From assembly GCA_012295225.1 (NCBI GenBank), contig WMKK01000009.1, positions 703,909 to 767,908 on the forward strand: a stretch of DNA of 64,000 bases, in the 5' to 3' direction. A model generated the notes under the pieces. That model ran no database searches and had not been told where the DNA came from. It saw only the letters and a program-made list of their open reading frames with translations. Numbering within the stretch: position 1 is the first letter of the stretch; each line of letters starts with the position of its first letter. This DNA comes from Ostreococcus mediterraneus (lineage: Eukaryota > Chlorophyta > Mamiellophyceae > Mamiellales > Bathycoccaceae). Shown piece by piece: positions 18,301-27,295 of this stretch. The translations under genes were made by a program, and so were the position numbers.

Positions 18301-18405
18301 CGCCCGCACGAGCTCATCCAACTCGGCGCCGTCTTCGCTCTGAAACATCGACCCCGTGCGCCTATGGTGCTTGGTTGGCGATTTTTTAAACAACGACGGA
18401 AACAT
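15397..18405 (-). CDS. PPC: Phosphoenolpyruvate carboxylase, plant type
   Basis: The 1002-residue protein covers the whole PEPC family length. Catalytic signatures are intact: VDLVLTAHPTQALRRS with the essential His, FHGRGGTVGRGGGPAH, and GYSDSGKDAGRMAAAW. The C-terminus ends in QNTG, as in plant-type enzymes. PEPC fixes bicarbonate onto PEP to give oxaloacetate, feeding the TCA cycle and amino acid synthesis. The N-terminus (MFPSLFKKSPTK, then a basic RRTGS stretch) lacks an obvious copy of the plant regulatory Ser motif. A (AATC)6 repeat lies about 90 bp upstream of the start. Confidence 0.97.
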   Translation of the reverse strand: MFPSLFKKSPTKHHRRTGSMFQSEDGAELDELVRASSYLSGTGESKAFNADAVIEECDEVLRTMFFGVVQETEGEGFLKKLEAVFESSQKFNETHESGDFETMKKLIDGMPVDESLQFASAYSNLLNLHNISEQVANAMEERHKRLHDIPRGPSKTTNGAIKQLLRVGKTKEEIYDALSKQHVDLVLTAHPTQALRRSMLKSFGKIREKLLQLQRFRLSRYERAEVLDEIRSNMAAAWRTDEIRRTPPTPQDEMRAGLTYFQQTIWDGIPTFMRRVDTSLLANNCPRLPLDKSIVTFGSWMGGDRDGNPYVTSTCTRDVVLLARVQGTNLLFDAIQRLIFNLSMWRCTDALKDRAEKILSSSTDDNNAIFEERKRRNYDDFWKAIPVHEPYRVILAELRDKLYNTREALQACMADPTVSIDMDDTSIIRHKEELFEPLVACYDSLIEIGDGQIANAYLLDVIRQVSCFGLGLVKLDIRQESDRHAEALDAITKFIGLGSYLEWDEDRRIAWLTSELESKRPLIPTDLECSDDVREVLDTCKMVAHLQQTCPGSLGTYVISMATSASDVLAVTLLQRECGCRKQDLLRVAPLFERLDDLNDAPRVLRQLFSVPLYHEHINGHQEVMIGYSDSGKDAGRMAAAWALYDGQERVVEAGKEFGVALTLFHGRGGTVGRGGGPAHIAMLSQPPGTVDGSIRVTIQGEVIETDFGQAENCFHTLDLYTAAVLEHTLRPPSHPKPEWRAVMDKMSDYSCAHYRKTVFNTPEFVGYFGQATPGAELGSLNIGSRPAKRKPNAGVTALRAIPWIFAWTQSRFHLPVWLGISASFKRLIDEGELQTLRDMYTNWPFFEVTIDLVEMVLAKADPVVVQYYERILVDPALHTFGAGLRSELQESIDSILAVSEHVGLLSKPEKSEDQNTVEYHAKLAYKLMKRSHYITPLNICQVRYLEAARAMEIDESKGMEKLQKIPMLEGYPFQDYNYKGAVNDVLKITMKGIAAGMQNTG

Positions 18406-18496
18406 CGCGCTCTAAAGCCGCGGCGTCACTGCCGTCTCTACGCCGCGCTCCTCTACGCGTTCACCGATGCGAACGCACACGAACGGACCGAGGAGG

Positions 18497-18520
18497 AATC
18501 AATCAATCAATCAATCAATC
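18497..18520. repeat. (AATC)6 tetranucleotide repeat
   Basis: Six AATC units lie about 90 bp upstream of the PEPC start codon. The same repeat occurs directly upstream of eIF4A-III (30576-30600), and on the transcribed strand both read as TGATTGATT. The rest of the 453-bp PEPC-ASL divergent gap holds GAC-rich sequence and a telo-box. Confidence 0.9.
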
Positions 18521-18752
18521 TACGCGTGCCAACCCGACAGTCGATCGGTCGCTTGACGCGTTCGTGCGCCCTCACGCGAGACGCCGACGACGACACAGAA
18601 GACGACGACGCAGAAGACGACGACGAGAACGACGGCAAAAACGATGTCGCGGCGACGTCGACGACGACCGAGGTGTGTGGACGGCGCCGAACGCGGGACC
18701 CCGTGGAGGCGGTTGCGACGAAACCCTCGTGACACGCGGGTGTTTTCGAGGT

Positions 18753-18761
18753 TAGGGTTTA
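18753..18761 (-). promoter_or_regulatory. Telo-box (TAGGGTTTA)
   Basis: The motif lies about 100 bp upstream of the argininosuccinate lyase ATG in the PEPC-ASL divergent gap. It is a plant-type telo-box by sequence; its activity here is inferred. Confidence 0.4.
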
Positions 18762-18794
18762 GGCCAGTGGGCCTTTTCAGGGCACGCGCGCGGC

Positions 18795-18852
18795 AGACGA
18801 CGACGACGACGACGACGACGAGGACGACGACGACGACGAGGACGAGGACGAG
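18795..18852. repeat. Imperfect (GAC)n/(GAG)n trinucleotide repeat
   Basis: GACGAC units interrupted by GAG run up to 7 bp before the ASL start codon, placing the repeat in the leader or core promoter. Confidence 0.85.
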
Positions 18853-18858
18853 GGAATT

Positions 18859-20409
18859 ATGGGTGTACGCGTGATGACCATCGCGCGCGGGACGACGACA
18901 GCGCGAGGGATGCGCGCCAAGTGCGTGAAGAACTCAACCTCGCCGCAGTGCACAGGGTCTGCGGCGCCGCGGCGTGACGCCGTCGGCGGACGCCGCGCGG
19001 GGACGAGATCGGGGGCGACGAGCGGTGAGGGCGGCGCAAAGCTTTGGGGTGGTCGGTTTAGCGAGGCGCAGGATCCGCTCATGGAAAAGTTTAACGAGAG
19101 CTTGAGTTTTGATCGACGGATGTGGCGCGAGGATGCCGACGGGAGCGTGGGGTACGCGCGGGCGTTGGCGCGCGCCGGGGTGATTACCGACGAGGAACGG
19201 GATGCGATCGTGCAAGGGTTAGGGTTGGTGAGTGCAGAGTGGGCGAGTGGGACGTTCGTGGCCAAGGCTGGGGATGAAGACATACATACCGCGAATGAGC
19301 GACGGTTGACGGAGCTCATCGGCGAAGTCGCGGGCAAGTTGCACACGGGGCGGTCGCGGAACGATCAAGTGGCGACGGATACTCGCATGTGGTTGCGCGC
19401 GCAGTTGCTTGAGATTCGTAAGCATTTGCGTACGTTGATTGAGATTGCGGTCGACCGCGCGGAGCGTGAGGTGGATGTCGTCATGCCCGGGTTTACACAC
19501 TTGCAAAGCGCGCAAACCGTGCGCTGGTCGCATTGGTTGTTGTCGCACGCCGCCGCGTGGCAGCGTGATGATCAGCGATTAGGGGACTTGCTCGAGCGCG
19601 TGAATGTGATGCCACTCGGGAGTGGGGCGCTCGCCGGGAACCCTTTCGGGATTGATCGTCAGTTGTTGGCTAAAGATTTGGGTTTCGCCGGCGTGTGCCC
19701 AAACTCGATGGACGCCGTGAGCGACCGCGACTACATCGCCGAGACGAGCTTTTGGGCATCTATGGTCAGCACACACTTGTCGCGATGGAGTGAGGATTTA
19801 ATCATATATTGCTCCCAGCAGTTTGGTATGGTGAAAATGTCCGACGCCTACTCCACCGGCTCGTCGTTGATGCCGCAAAAGAAGAATCCAGACGCTCTCG
19901 AGTTGTTGCGCGGCAAGAGCGGTACGCAAATCGGTTCGTTAATGGCGGTTTTGGCCACCATCAAGGGCACTCCGACGACGTACAACAAAGATTTACAAGA
20001 AGTGTGGCACTCCATGTACTACACCGTGGACAACATGAGCGATTCGTTACAAATCGCCGCCGGATGTTTAGCCACTGCGCGCATTTACCCCGACGCCATG
20101 GAGCGCGGTTTGTGCGCCGAAATGCTCGCCACAGACCTCGCGGAATACCTCGTGCGCAAGGGCGTGCCTTTCAGAGAAACACATCACATCTCCGGTGCCG
20201 CTGTCAAGCTCGCTGAAGACCGCGAAGTGCCTCTTTCATCGCTCACCGTCGACGATTTGAAGCCCCTGTGCGACAAATTTGACGCCGACGTCGTCGAGGT
20301 GTGGTCGTATGAAAAATCCGCCGAAAGCCGCGACACCGAAGGCGGCACGTCGCGTCGATCGGTCTTAGAGCAGTGTGCGAAATTACGTGCCTACCTCAGC
20401 GCGCATTAA
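18859..20409 (+). CDS. ARG7: Argininosuccinate lyase, probably plastid-targeted
   Basis: The 516-residue protein has about 55 Arg/Ser/Thr/Gly-rich N-terminal residues that look like a transit peptide. The mature enzyme follows: KLWGGRFSEAQDPLMEKFNES, EDIHTANERRLTE, TGRSRNDQVATDTRMW and GSSLMPQKKNPD, the fumarase/ASL-superfamily signature loop. It cleaves argininosuccinate to arginine and fumarate, the last step of arginine synthesis. Length after transit-peptide removal fits the family. ATGs at 18859 and 18874 are both possible starts. Confidence 0.96.
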   Translation: MGVRVMTIARGTTTARGMRAKCVKNSTSPQCTGSAAPRRDAVGGRRAGTRSGATSGEGGAKLWGGRFSEAQDPLMEKFNESLSFDRRMWREDADGSVGYARALARAGVITDEERDAIVQGLGLVSAEWASGTFVAKAGDEDIHTANERRLTELIGEVAGKLHTGRSRNDQVATDTRMWLRAQLLEIRKHLRTLIEIAVDRAEREVDVVMPGFTHLQSAQTVRWSHWLLSHAAAWQRDDQRLGDLLERVNVMPLGSGALAGNPFGIDRQLLAKDLGFAGVCPNSMDAVSDRDYIAETSFWASMVSTHLSRWSEDLIIYCSQQFGMVKMSDAYSTGSSLMPQKKNPDALELLRGKSGTQIGSLMAVLATIKGTPTTYNKDLQEVWHSMYYTVDNMSDSLQIAAGCLATARIYPDAMERGLCAEMLATDLAEYLVRKGVPFRETHHISGAAVKLAEDREVPLSSLTVDDLKPLCDKFDADVVEVWSYEKSAESRDTEGGTSRRSVLEQCAKLRAYLSAH

Positions 20410-20513
20410 AAATTATAGCAATCAATTTAATCGAACATCGAGACGTAATACAGACGCGCGACTGACCGACGACGCACAAGCGTAACCACCTCACACCCCA
20501 GCTCGCGAGCGCG

Positions 20514-21461
20514 ATGCGTCGGCGTCATCGCGCCCCATCGCGCCCAATCGCACCCGTCGTCGTCGCGCTCGCGGCGGCATGCGTCGGCACCACGCACGCG
20601 CTGACAACCGACGTCGATTTCGATCCGCGCTACGTCGTACACGTGTTACATTCGCCAACTGATTCGAGCCCGATCACCAAGCACCGAGTGATTGACATGA
20701 CTGCGGCGAATGGGGCGTCGTATAAATGCGTCGTGCCGGATGGTAGCGACGAGGGTGGCGCGATGCTCGCGTCGGCGCTGGCGGATGCGCTCGACGAGGG
20801 CGAGGATTCGACGGGAAGAGTGGAGCGCGAGAGCGCGGCGGCGTCGCGTCGGGACGTCGACGAGCTCCTCTCGCCCCTACGCGGTCGGTGTTTCTTCCAC
20901 GCCAATGGCGATTGGTGGACGTATGAGTTTTGTCACGAAAAGCACGTCGAACAGTTTCATCGCGAGGGGACGACGAGGGTGAATGCGTATGACTTGGGGA
21001 GATACGACGCTCGAGCGACGGCGGAGCTCGACGTCGAGAGCGGCTCAAACGCCTCTAAAAACGACGTCGTCTCGGTCGCTTCGGCGGATGAGATCGATGA
21101 TGCGAGTGAGGATAAATATCATGCGCATGCGTTCACGCACGGCACCAAGTGCGGTGACGTAGGCGCGCAATTCGACGACGTCGAACGCTCGAGTGAGGTG
21201 CGTTTCGTGTGCTCTGAGGATGGCGCCGAAGGCGTCGCGAGCGTGGACGAACCAGCGACGTGCAAGTACGTCTTCACCTTCCGAACGCCACTGGCGTGTA
21301 AATCCAGAATGCTGCGTCCAAAGCAACCCGATGTCGAAGCCATCGTATGCTCGCGCGTGGATGTCGCTTCAACAGACGACCGGGCCGAAACGGAAGCTGA
21401 AACTGAAGCCACAGATGCGCGCGCCGAAGACGCCTGGCGCGGCGCGCGAGACGAGCTCTGA
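20514..21461 (+). CDS. OS9: OS-9/Yos9-type ERAD lectin with C-terminal RDEL
   Basis: The 315-residue protein starts with a basic n-region and a hydrophobic stretch VVVALAAACVGTTHA, a signal peptide. An MRH (PRKCSH-like) lectin domain runs from about 120 to 280: LRGRCFFHANGDWWTYEFC, HVEQFH, a GTKCGD segment and paired cysteines to RTPLACKS. OS-9 recognises trimmed high-mannose glycans on misfolded proteins in the ER lumen and passes them to the Hrd1 ubiquitin ligase. The protein ends in RDEL, a variant of the KDEL/HDEL retrieval signal, which supports ER lumen residence. The region between is acidic. Confidence 0.88.
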   Translation: MRRRHRAPSRPIAPVVVALAAACVGTTHALTTDVDFDPRYVVHVLHSPTDSSPITKHRVIDMTAANGASYKCVVPDGSDEGGAMLASALADALDEGEDSTGRVERESAAASRRDVDELLSPLRGRCFFHANGDWWTYEFCHEKHVEQFHREGTTRVNAYDLGRYDARATAELDVESGSNASKNDVVSVASADEIDDASEDKYHAHAFTHGTKCGDVGAQFDDVERSSEVRFVCSEDGAEGVASVDEPATCKYVFTFRTPLACKSRMLRPKQPDVEAIVCSRVDVASTDDRAETEAETEATDARAEDAWRGARDEL

Positions 21462-21725
21462 CGCGCCCGCGCGCATATTTAACCCTCTAGACCCACACAT
21501 AGTCACACGCACACCCCGTAGCCGCAGGACGTAGTCATTTGTAAAATACTCTGAAAAGCCTCTCGCCGCCCCGACCGCGCGCCAGTGAGTGACGCCTCCG
21601 TGTCGCACGCGTTGCACGACTGCGCGTGGTGCGACCGCGCCGCCGGACGATCACGAGCATTCCGCACACACCGCGCCGCGTACGCCGCGCGCGTCGTCCA
21701 CGTCGTCGACGAATAGGCGCACAAG

Positions 21726-24683
21726 ATGCAGCGCAGCGGCGCACACGATGACGCCGGCGCCGGCTCATCGCCGTCATCGCCGTGCGCAACGACGATGTCA
21801 CGCGTATCGAGCGTGCAGTCGTGCGATACAATTGTGTACGACGACGACGGACGCGGGTGCGGCGCGCACGCGGCATCGCGCGCGACGGAACACGCGTCAT
21901 CGTTTCAGATGAAGGCGTCGCGGGCCAAGCCACCGCTGGAACGCGCGGCGAGGGATTTACTGCGCGCTGGACGCTTTCAGGACGCCATGGCTGCGCTGGA
22001 GCGCGCCACGCATGTGGTTGATGCCGTGCGGGACGGCACCGAGCGCGCGAGATGCGCCAACGCGCGAGTGATGGCGCTGAGAGGTGAGTGTTTTGAAGGC
22101 TTGGGGATGCGCGGGGATGCCGAAACCATGTTTTCGCGCGCGGTTCGCGAGGATGATGCGAACGCTGACGCGTGGTGCGGGCTGGCGCGACTGGCACACG
22201 GTGAAGGGAGGTTTTATGACGCTATGGAGCGATACCGCGCGGGTGTACGAGGGTATGAGTGCGCTGGGGAATACGAGAGGGCGCGCGATGCGAGACGCGC
22301 GCTCGCGGCGGCGTGGAATGAAGTCGGCGCGGCTCGCAAGGCGCGTGGAGATATCGAAGGCGCTATTCGCACGTACGGCGAGATTATCGATGAGATGGGT
22401 GATAAAGATGCATTTGCAGCGTCAGCAACGTTTTACAATTTGGGCGTTGCGCTCGTGGAGGTTGGACGATTGGACGAAGCCGAATCCGCCTACGAGCGAG
22501 CGATTGCTTCGGATCCTACGCTCGCTTTGGCGTATTGCAATCTTGGCGTTGTGTACAAGATGAAGAATCGTTTGGACGACGCAGTTGAGGCGTACGAGAA
22601 GTGCTTGCGGTACGCGCCCGATTTTGAGCTGTGTTTGAAAAACTTGTCGCTCGTGTTGACAGATCAAGGAACGGCGATAAAGTCGCAGAATTTACAAGGC
22701 GCGATTGCGACGTACGAACGAGCGCTGTCGTACGACACTTTAAACGTCGAGGCATATTACAACCTCGGTGTGGCACTCGCAGAGGCTGAAGAATTCGATC
22801 GCGCGCTAATTGCGTACGAAAATGCGGGAAGATTACGACCGCAGTGTGCGGAGATTTGGAACAACGCCGGCGTCTTGTACAAGGAGCGCGGCAACGACGC
22901 GCGAGCGATGGAATATTACCATCGCGCGATTGCGTGCAACCCGAATTTCGCACAGCCGCTGAATAACTTAGGGGTGTTGTACACCATGGCTGGTCAGGCT
23001 CAGCTTGCTCTCGAGGCATTGCAGCGTGCTGTGACTGTGGCGCCGACGTACGCCGTCGCGCACAATAATTTGGGTGTCTTGCTTCGCGACACTGGCGACA
23101 TTGAACACGCTTTCACATCGTACCGCGATTGCGTACGTCATTCCCCTAACGACAGGCACGCGGAGCAAAATTATTTGCTTGCGCTGAACTACGTACGCTC
23201 GGGTGAACATACCGAAGTGTGTGAAGCACACTCGGCGTGGGGAAATCGGTTCGCAAAGCTCGCGGGACCGCCGTTGAAACCGCGACGAGCAATCAAGTCC
23301 GATAGCGGCGCAGGAACTCCAGGACGTCGTCGTTTGGTTGTTGGATACGTATCGCCCGATATGTACACGCACTCTGTGAGTTACTTCGCGCACGCGCCAT
23401 TGCGCTCGCACGACAAGTCAAGCGTAAAGTGCATCGTCTACAATGTGTCAAAATTCAACGACGCGCAAACAAAACGTTTGCAAAAGTCCACGCTCGAGAG
23501 CGGCGGTGAATGGCGAGATTGCGCCACATTGAACGAAAGAGAACTCGCCGAATGTATCAGGGGCGATTCAGTGGACATTCTGATTGAATTGACTGGGCAT
23601 ACGGCGAATAACCGTCTCGAGACGCTCGCGCTCGAACCAGCGCCGGTGCAAATTACGTGGATTGGGTACCCAAACAGCACGGGCGTTCGCTCCATTGGAT
23701 ACAGAATCACCGACGAATTGTGCGATCCATTGAACACAACACAAACGTTTACGGAGCAACTCATACGCATGCGTGCACCGTATTCATTCTTGTGTTACAC
23801 GCCAAATCCGGAGGCGCCAGAGTGCGTGGCGGAGGCCCCGTGTTTGAGTCAAGGACACGTCACGTTTGGATGCTTTAATACATTGGCCAAGGTCACCGCA
23901 GACGTTCGCGCGTGCTGGGCGCGCGTCTTACTCGCCACGCCCATGAGCCGGTTGATCTTTAAATCGAAAGCGTTTGCGTGTGAAGTCATTCGCAACCGCT
24001 TCTTGTGTCAAATGGCCCAACTTGGCGTCGAGTCGTGGAGAATCGATTGCTTGCCTTTGGAATCGGCGACGATGTCGCATTTAGCCATGTACGATCGCGT
24101 CGATATCGCACTCGATACGTTTCCGTACGGTGGCACGACGACGACGTGTGAAGCGGTGCACATGGGCGTACCCGTGGTGACGCTGTCGGGGTCGTGTCAC
24201 GCGCAAAACGTGGGTAAATCGTTAATGACGACGATTGGACTGAAAGAGTGCGTTGCGAGCGACGAGAATGAATACGTTCGCATCGCGTCAACGCTCGCCA
24301 GCGATGTCCAACGAATTTCCGAGATTCGAACGACATTGCGTCGGGATATGCTACGCTCGCCGCTATGCGACGCCGAAGGATTCACGCGCGCACTCGAGGA
24401 CATTTACCGAAACCTTTGGCAGCGATGGTGCGACGACAAGGCGCGAGAAGACGACGAAAGTGACGATGATGACGAAGAAGAAGAAGACCTTGACAGCGCC
24501 GTGGAAAACTCTAAGGGCAACGACGATGATTGTTGCTCTGCAGACGAAAACACCCGTAGCGGATCGCAGAGTAATCGCTCCAAGGATGACTCAAACAACG
24601 ACACCGACGAAGTTTGGAATCAAACAGAAAGCGCCGAAAGTGGCGACGTGACGAGCAAATTGATCGACACATTAGAAATATGA
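21726..24683 (+). CDS. SPY: SPINDLY-type TPR protein O-glycosyltransferase (protein O-fucosyltransferase family)
   Basis: The 985-residue protein has a Ser/Asp-rich N-terminus and about ten tetratricopeptide repeats (about 75-480, e.g. AYCNLGVVYKMKNRLDDAV, AYYNLGVALAEAEEFDRAL). The GT41 catalytic region follows with VVGYVSPDMYTHSVSYF, ILIELTGHTANNRLE, PVQITWIGYPNSTG, TFGCFNTLAKV and DTFPYGGTTTTCEAVHMGVPV. GYVSPDMYTHSVSYF matches plant SPINDLY rather than animal OGT. SPY transfers fucose from GDP-fucose to Ser/Thr of nuclear and cytosolic regulators in plants. A long acidic tail of about 80 residues (poly Asp/Glu) is an unusual extension. Confidence 0.93.
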   Translation: MQRSGAHDDAGAGSSPSSPCATTMSRVSSVQSCDTIVYDDDGRGCGAHAASRATEHASSFQMKASRAKPPLERAARDLLRAGRFQDAMAALERATHVVDAVRDGTERARCANARVMALRGECFEGLGMRGDAETMFSRAVREDDANADAWCGLARLAHGEGRFYDAMERYRAGVRGYECAGEYERARDARRALAAAWNEVGAARKARGDIEGAIRTYGEIIDEMGDKDAFAASATFYNLGVALVEVGRLDEAESAYERAIASDPTLALAYCNLGVVYKMKNRLDDAVEAYEKCLRYAPDFELCLKNLSLVLTDQGTAIKSQNLQGAIATYERALSYDTLNVEAYYNLGVALAEAEEFDRALIAYENAGRLRPQCAEIWNNAGVLYKERGNDARAMEYYHRAIACNPNFAQPLNNLGVLYTMAGQAQLALEALQRAVTVAPTYAVAHNNLGVLLRDTGDIEHAFTSYRDCVRHSPNDRHAEQNYLLALNYVRSGEHTEVCEAHSAWGNRFAKLAGPPLKPRRAIKSDSGAGTPGRRRLVVGYVSPDMYTHSVSYFAHAPLRSHDKSSVKCIVYNVSKFNDAQTKRLQKSTLESGGEWRDCATLNERELAECIRGDSVDILIELTGHTANNRLETLALEPAPVQITWIGYPNSTGVRSIGYRITDELCDPLNTTQTFTEQLIRMRAPYSFLCYTPNPEAPECVAEAPCLSQGHVTFGCFNTLAKVTADVRACWARVLLATPMSRLIFKSKAFACEVIRNRFLCQMAQLGVESWRIDCLPLESATMSHLAMYDRVDIALDTFPYGGTTTTCEAVHMGVPVVTLSGSCHAQNVGKSLMTTIGLKECVASDENEYVRIASTLASDVQRISEIRTTLRRDMLRSPLCDAEGFTRALEDIYRNLWQRWCDDKAREDDESDDDDEEEEDLDSAVENSKGNDDDCCSADENTRSGSQSNRSKDDSNNDTDEVWNQTESAESGDVTSKLIDTLEI

Positions 24684-24789
24684 ATTGATACGTAGCACAG
24701 TTGCACATTGGATAATAATATTAGCTCATCTTCATTGACAGACATTTAAGCTCTAGCGTTGCTCTAAAGGTGGAAGGAATTGAAAAAAA

Positions 24790-26523
24790 TTAGATCGAGA
24801 AAGCACCGTCTTCGACCGCCGGGCCGGCGCCGCCGCCCGGCACGCGCTTCTTCAAATCTCTCTTCGGGATTTCAGTGATGACGGCTTGCGTCGTGAGCAC
24901 CATACCTGCAATAGAGCACGAGTTCATCACGCCAGAACGAGTCACCTTCTTGGGGTCAATGACACCCATTTCGATGAGATCGCCGTACGTGTCGTTCATC
25001 GCATTGTACCCAAAGTTCCATACGTTGTTCATAATGCGATCGCATACCACATCACCCTCCACGCCGGCGTTGTTGCCGATGAGACGGCAAGGAGCCAAAA
25101 GCGCCTTTTGCACAATATCGGCACCCAAGCGCTCCTCCGGATCGGTGAGCGTCACCTTGAACTCATCAATCAACTTGCTCAAGTGCACCAAAGCGGCGCC
25201 ACCACCCGGCACGATGCCTTCCTCAACGGCGGCAAAAGTAGCGTTCTTCGCATCTTCGATACGAAGCTTGCGTTCTTCTAATTCGGTCTCAGTCGCAGCA
25301 CCAACCTTGATGACGGCGACACCACCCGCGAGCTTAGCGATGCGTTCGGAAATCTTTTGAGTGTCGTACACGGAATCCGTTTCCGCGAGTTCTTGCTTGA
25401 GCTGCGCCACGCGAAGGTCAATGTCCTCCTTGGAGGCACCGTCAGCAATCAACGTGGTGGTGTTTTGCGCGATGGAGACCTTTCTGGCGTAGCCAAGGCA
25501 ATCCATGTTGGCGCGAGACACGCTCAAGCCGAGGTCCTTGGCGATGTATTGCGCGCCAGTGACAATGGCAATGTCTTGGAGCAACGCCTTGCGGCGCTCA
25601 CCAAAGCCCGGCGCCTTGATGGCGACAACCTTGAGGACGCCACGAACCTTGTTCACGACCAACGTCGCGAGGGCTTCGCCGACAATGTCTTCGGCGATGA
25701 TGAGCAGCGGCGGGGAGCCATTTTGGGACACTTCTTCCAAAAGCGGCACGAGGTCCTTGACTTGCTCAATCTTTTCGTCGCAAATCAACACGCGGCAGCC
25801 TTCGTATTCAACCATCAAACGCTCAGTGTCGTTGACGAATTGCGGGGAAATGTAACCGCGATCGATTTCCATACCCTCTTCGACTTCAACAATGGTTTCC
25901 AAACCGCTGCCGTTTTCAATCGAAAGCACGCCATCCGGGCCAACCTTTTCAATCGCGTCGGCAATCATGTCGCCGATTTCGTCATTGTTACCCGCGGAAA
26001 TGGAGGCGACGGCGCGAATGTCAGCCGGACCCTTGATCGGAATCGCGAGCTCATCGAGCTTCTTGGTGCACCAAAGCGCAGTCTTATCGATACCACGCTT
26101 GACGTTCACCGGGTTAGCGCCAGCGGCGACGGATTGCAAGCCAAACTTGATCATTTCCCGCGCGAGCACCGACGCCGTCGTGGTGCCGTCGCCCGCCGAG
26201 TCATTCGTACGACCGGCAACCTCCTTGATCAACTGCGCACCGGCGTTTTCCACCGGATCGAGAAGCTCAATCGCGCGCGCAATAGTCACACCATCATTAA
26301 TCACCTGCGGCATGCCAAACTTTTCCTCGAGCACGACGTTACGTCCGCGCGGACCGAGCGTCACGCCCACGGCGTCGGCGAGCTTGTCGATACCCTTTTG
26401 AAGCTTACGTCTCGATTCCAAATCAAACGTAATCTTCCTCGCTTCAGCGCGCACGTGCGCGCATCTTCGGCTACGCCCAGCGCCATTCGTCGTCGTAGGA
26501 CGAGGCGCGAGCGCCCGACCCAT
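24790..26523 (-). CDS. CPN60A: Plastid chaperonin 60 alpha subunit
   Basis: The 577-residue GroEL-type chaperonin has a short Arg/Thr/Pro-rich presequence of about 28 residues. ATP-binding segments [16 protein letters not shown] and [15 protein letters not shown], the apical-domain segment [12 protein letters not shown], and [15 protein letters not shown] are all present. Overall wording tracks plant Cpn60-alpha more closely than Cpn60-beta or mitochondrial Hsp60. It folds Rubisco large subunit and other plastid proteins with Cpn60-beta and Cpn20/10. It ends in a short tail (DGAFSI) without the GGM repeats of mitochondrial Hsp60. A G-quadruplex motif lies about 200 bp upstream on the coding strand. 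Confidence 0.95.
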   Translation of the reverse strand: MGRALAPRPTTTNGAGRSRRCAHVRAEARKITFDLESRRKLQKGIDKLADAVGVTLGPRGRNVVLEEKFGMPQVINDGVTIARAIELLDPVENAGAQLIKEVAGRTNDSAGDGTTTASVLAREMIKFGLQSVAAGANPVNVKRGIDKTALWCTKKLDELAIPIKGPADIRAVASISAGNNDEIGDMIADAIEKVGPDGVLSIENGSGLETIVEVEEGMEIDRGYISPQFVNDTERLMVEYEGCRVLICDEKIEQVKDLVPLLEEVSQNGSPPLLIIAEDIVGEALATLVVNKVRGVLKVVAIKAPGFGERRKALLQDIAIVTGAQYIAKDLGLSVSRANMDCLGYARKVSIAQNTTTLIADGASKEDIDLRVAQLKQELAETDSVYDTQKISERIAKLAGGVAVIKVGAATETELEERKLRIEDAKNATFAAVEEGIVPGGGAALVHLSKLIDEFKVTLTDPEERLGADIVQKALLAPCRLIGNNAGVEGDVVCDRIMNNVWNFGYNAMNDTYGDLIEMGVIDPKKVTRSGVMNSCSIAGMVLTTQAVITEIPKRDLKKRVPGGGAGPAVEDGAFSI

Positions 26524-26606
26524 CGTCTGTGTATTTCAATCAAGCGAAGACGTACGCGCGCGTATAGGTTAGTCTCTCGTCGCGTCGCGTCCGCGCGACG
26601 GTCCCT

Positions 26607-26637
<31 letters not shown>

Positions 26638-26718
26638 ACGACAACCGTGGTGACGACGGTGCCGATACGGCGATACGGCGACGACGGTGATCGCACACCC
26701 ACCACCATCGTCACCACT

Positions 26719-26767
26719 CCCCGGTCCCAACTCCCAACTCCCGACTCCCCGGTCCCGACCCCGTCCC
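26719..26767 (-). other. G-quadruplex-forming motif upstream of CPN60A
   Basis: Eight tracts of three or four C on the plus strand (26719-22, 26726-28, 26733-35, 26740-42, 26747-50, 26754-56, 26759-62, 26765-67) are separated by 2-4 nt. The minus strand, which is the CPN60A coding strand, therefore carries eight G-tracts, enough for two adjacent quadruplexes. Confidence 0.8.
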
Positions 26768-27189
26768 TGGGCCTCGCCCAGGTCGTAGGGCACCAGCCGC
26801 CGGGACCCCTCCCATCGGCCCTCGCCGACGCCACCGCGGTGCGTCCTCGCGCGCATCACACCCACGAACGCGATGGGCGATAAACCAACCGTCGTAATCA
26901 TCCATGCCCCCACGCGCGCGCGCGTCGCGCCCGCGTCACGCGCGCGTCGCGCCATCACCGCGCCCATCCATCCACCCATCGTCGCGCGTCTTCATCATCA
27001 TTCGTCGTCGTCGTCCGTCGTCGTCTCGTCCGCGACGCGCATCACCGCGGTCGACGCGGTCGGCGCGCGCGCAAAAAAAAATCCACATCGTCACGTACCG
27101 TTCGTGAAGTCAACGCGCCGTACATGCTCGTCGATGGCGTGCGTCGATCGATGGCGTCGGTCGCGCGTCGGTGTCGCGACGTCGAGCCC

Positions 27190-27295
27190 TCGACGCGATC
27201 GATCGACGCACGCCATCGACGCCATCCATCGACGCCATCCATCGATCGATCCATCCATCGATCGACGCCATCCATCGATCGATCGCGATCGCGAG
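27190..27295. repeat. Imperfect minisatellite of CGACGCCATCCATCGATCGAT-type units
   Basis: Overlapping units built from GACGCCATCCATC and CGATCGAT recur several times within about 105 bp, with reverse-orientation relatives (GATGGCGT) just upstream near 27130. It is non-coding and lies about 300 bp upstream of the TSR3 start codon. Confidence 0.7.

Noticed and set aside
18364-18732. Open frame upstream of the ASL gene on the plus strand
   Set aside because: It overlaps the PEPC start in antisense, includes the AATC repeat, and has no recognisable protein sequence.
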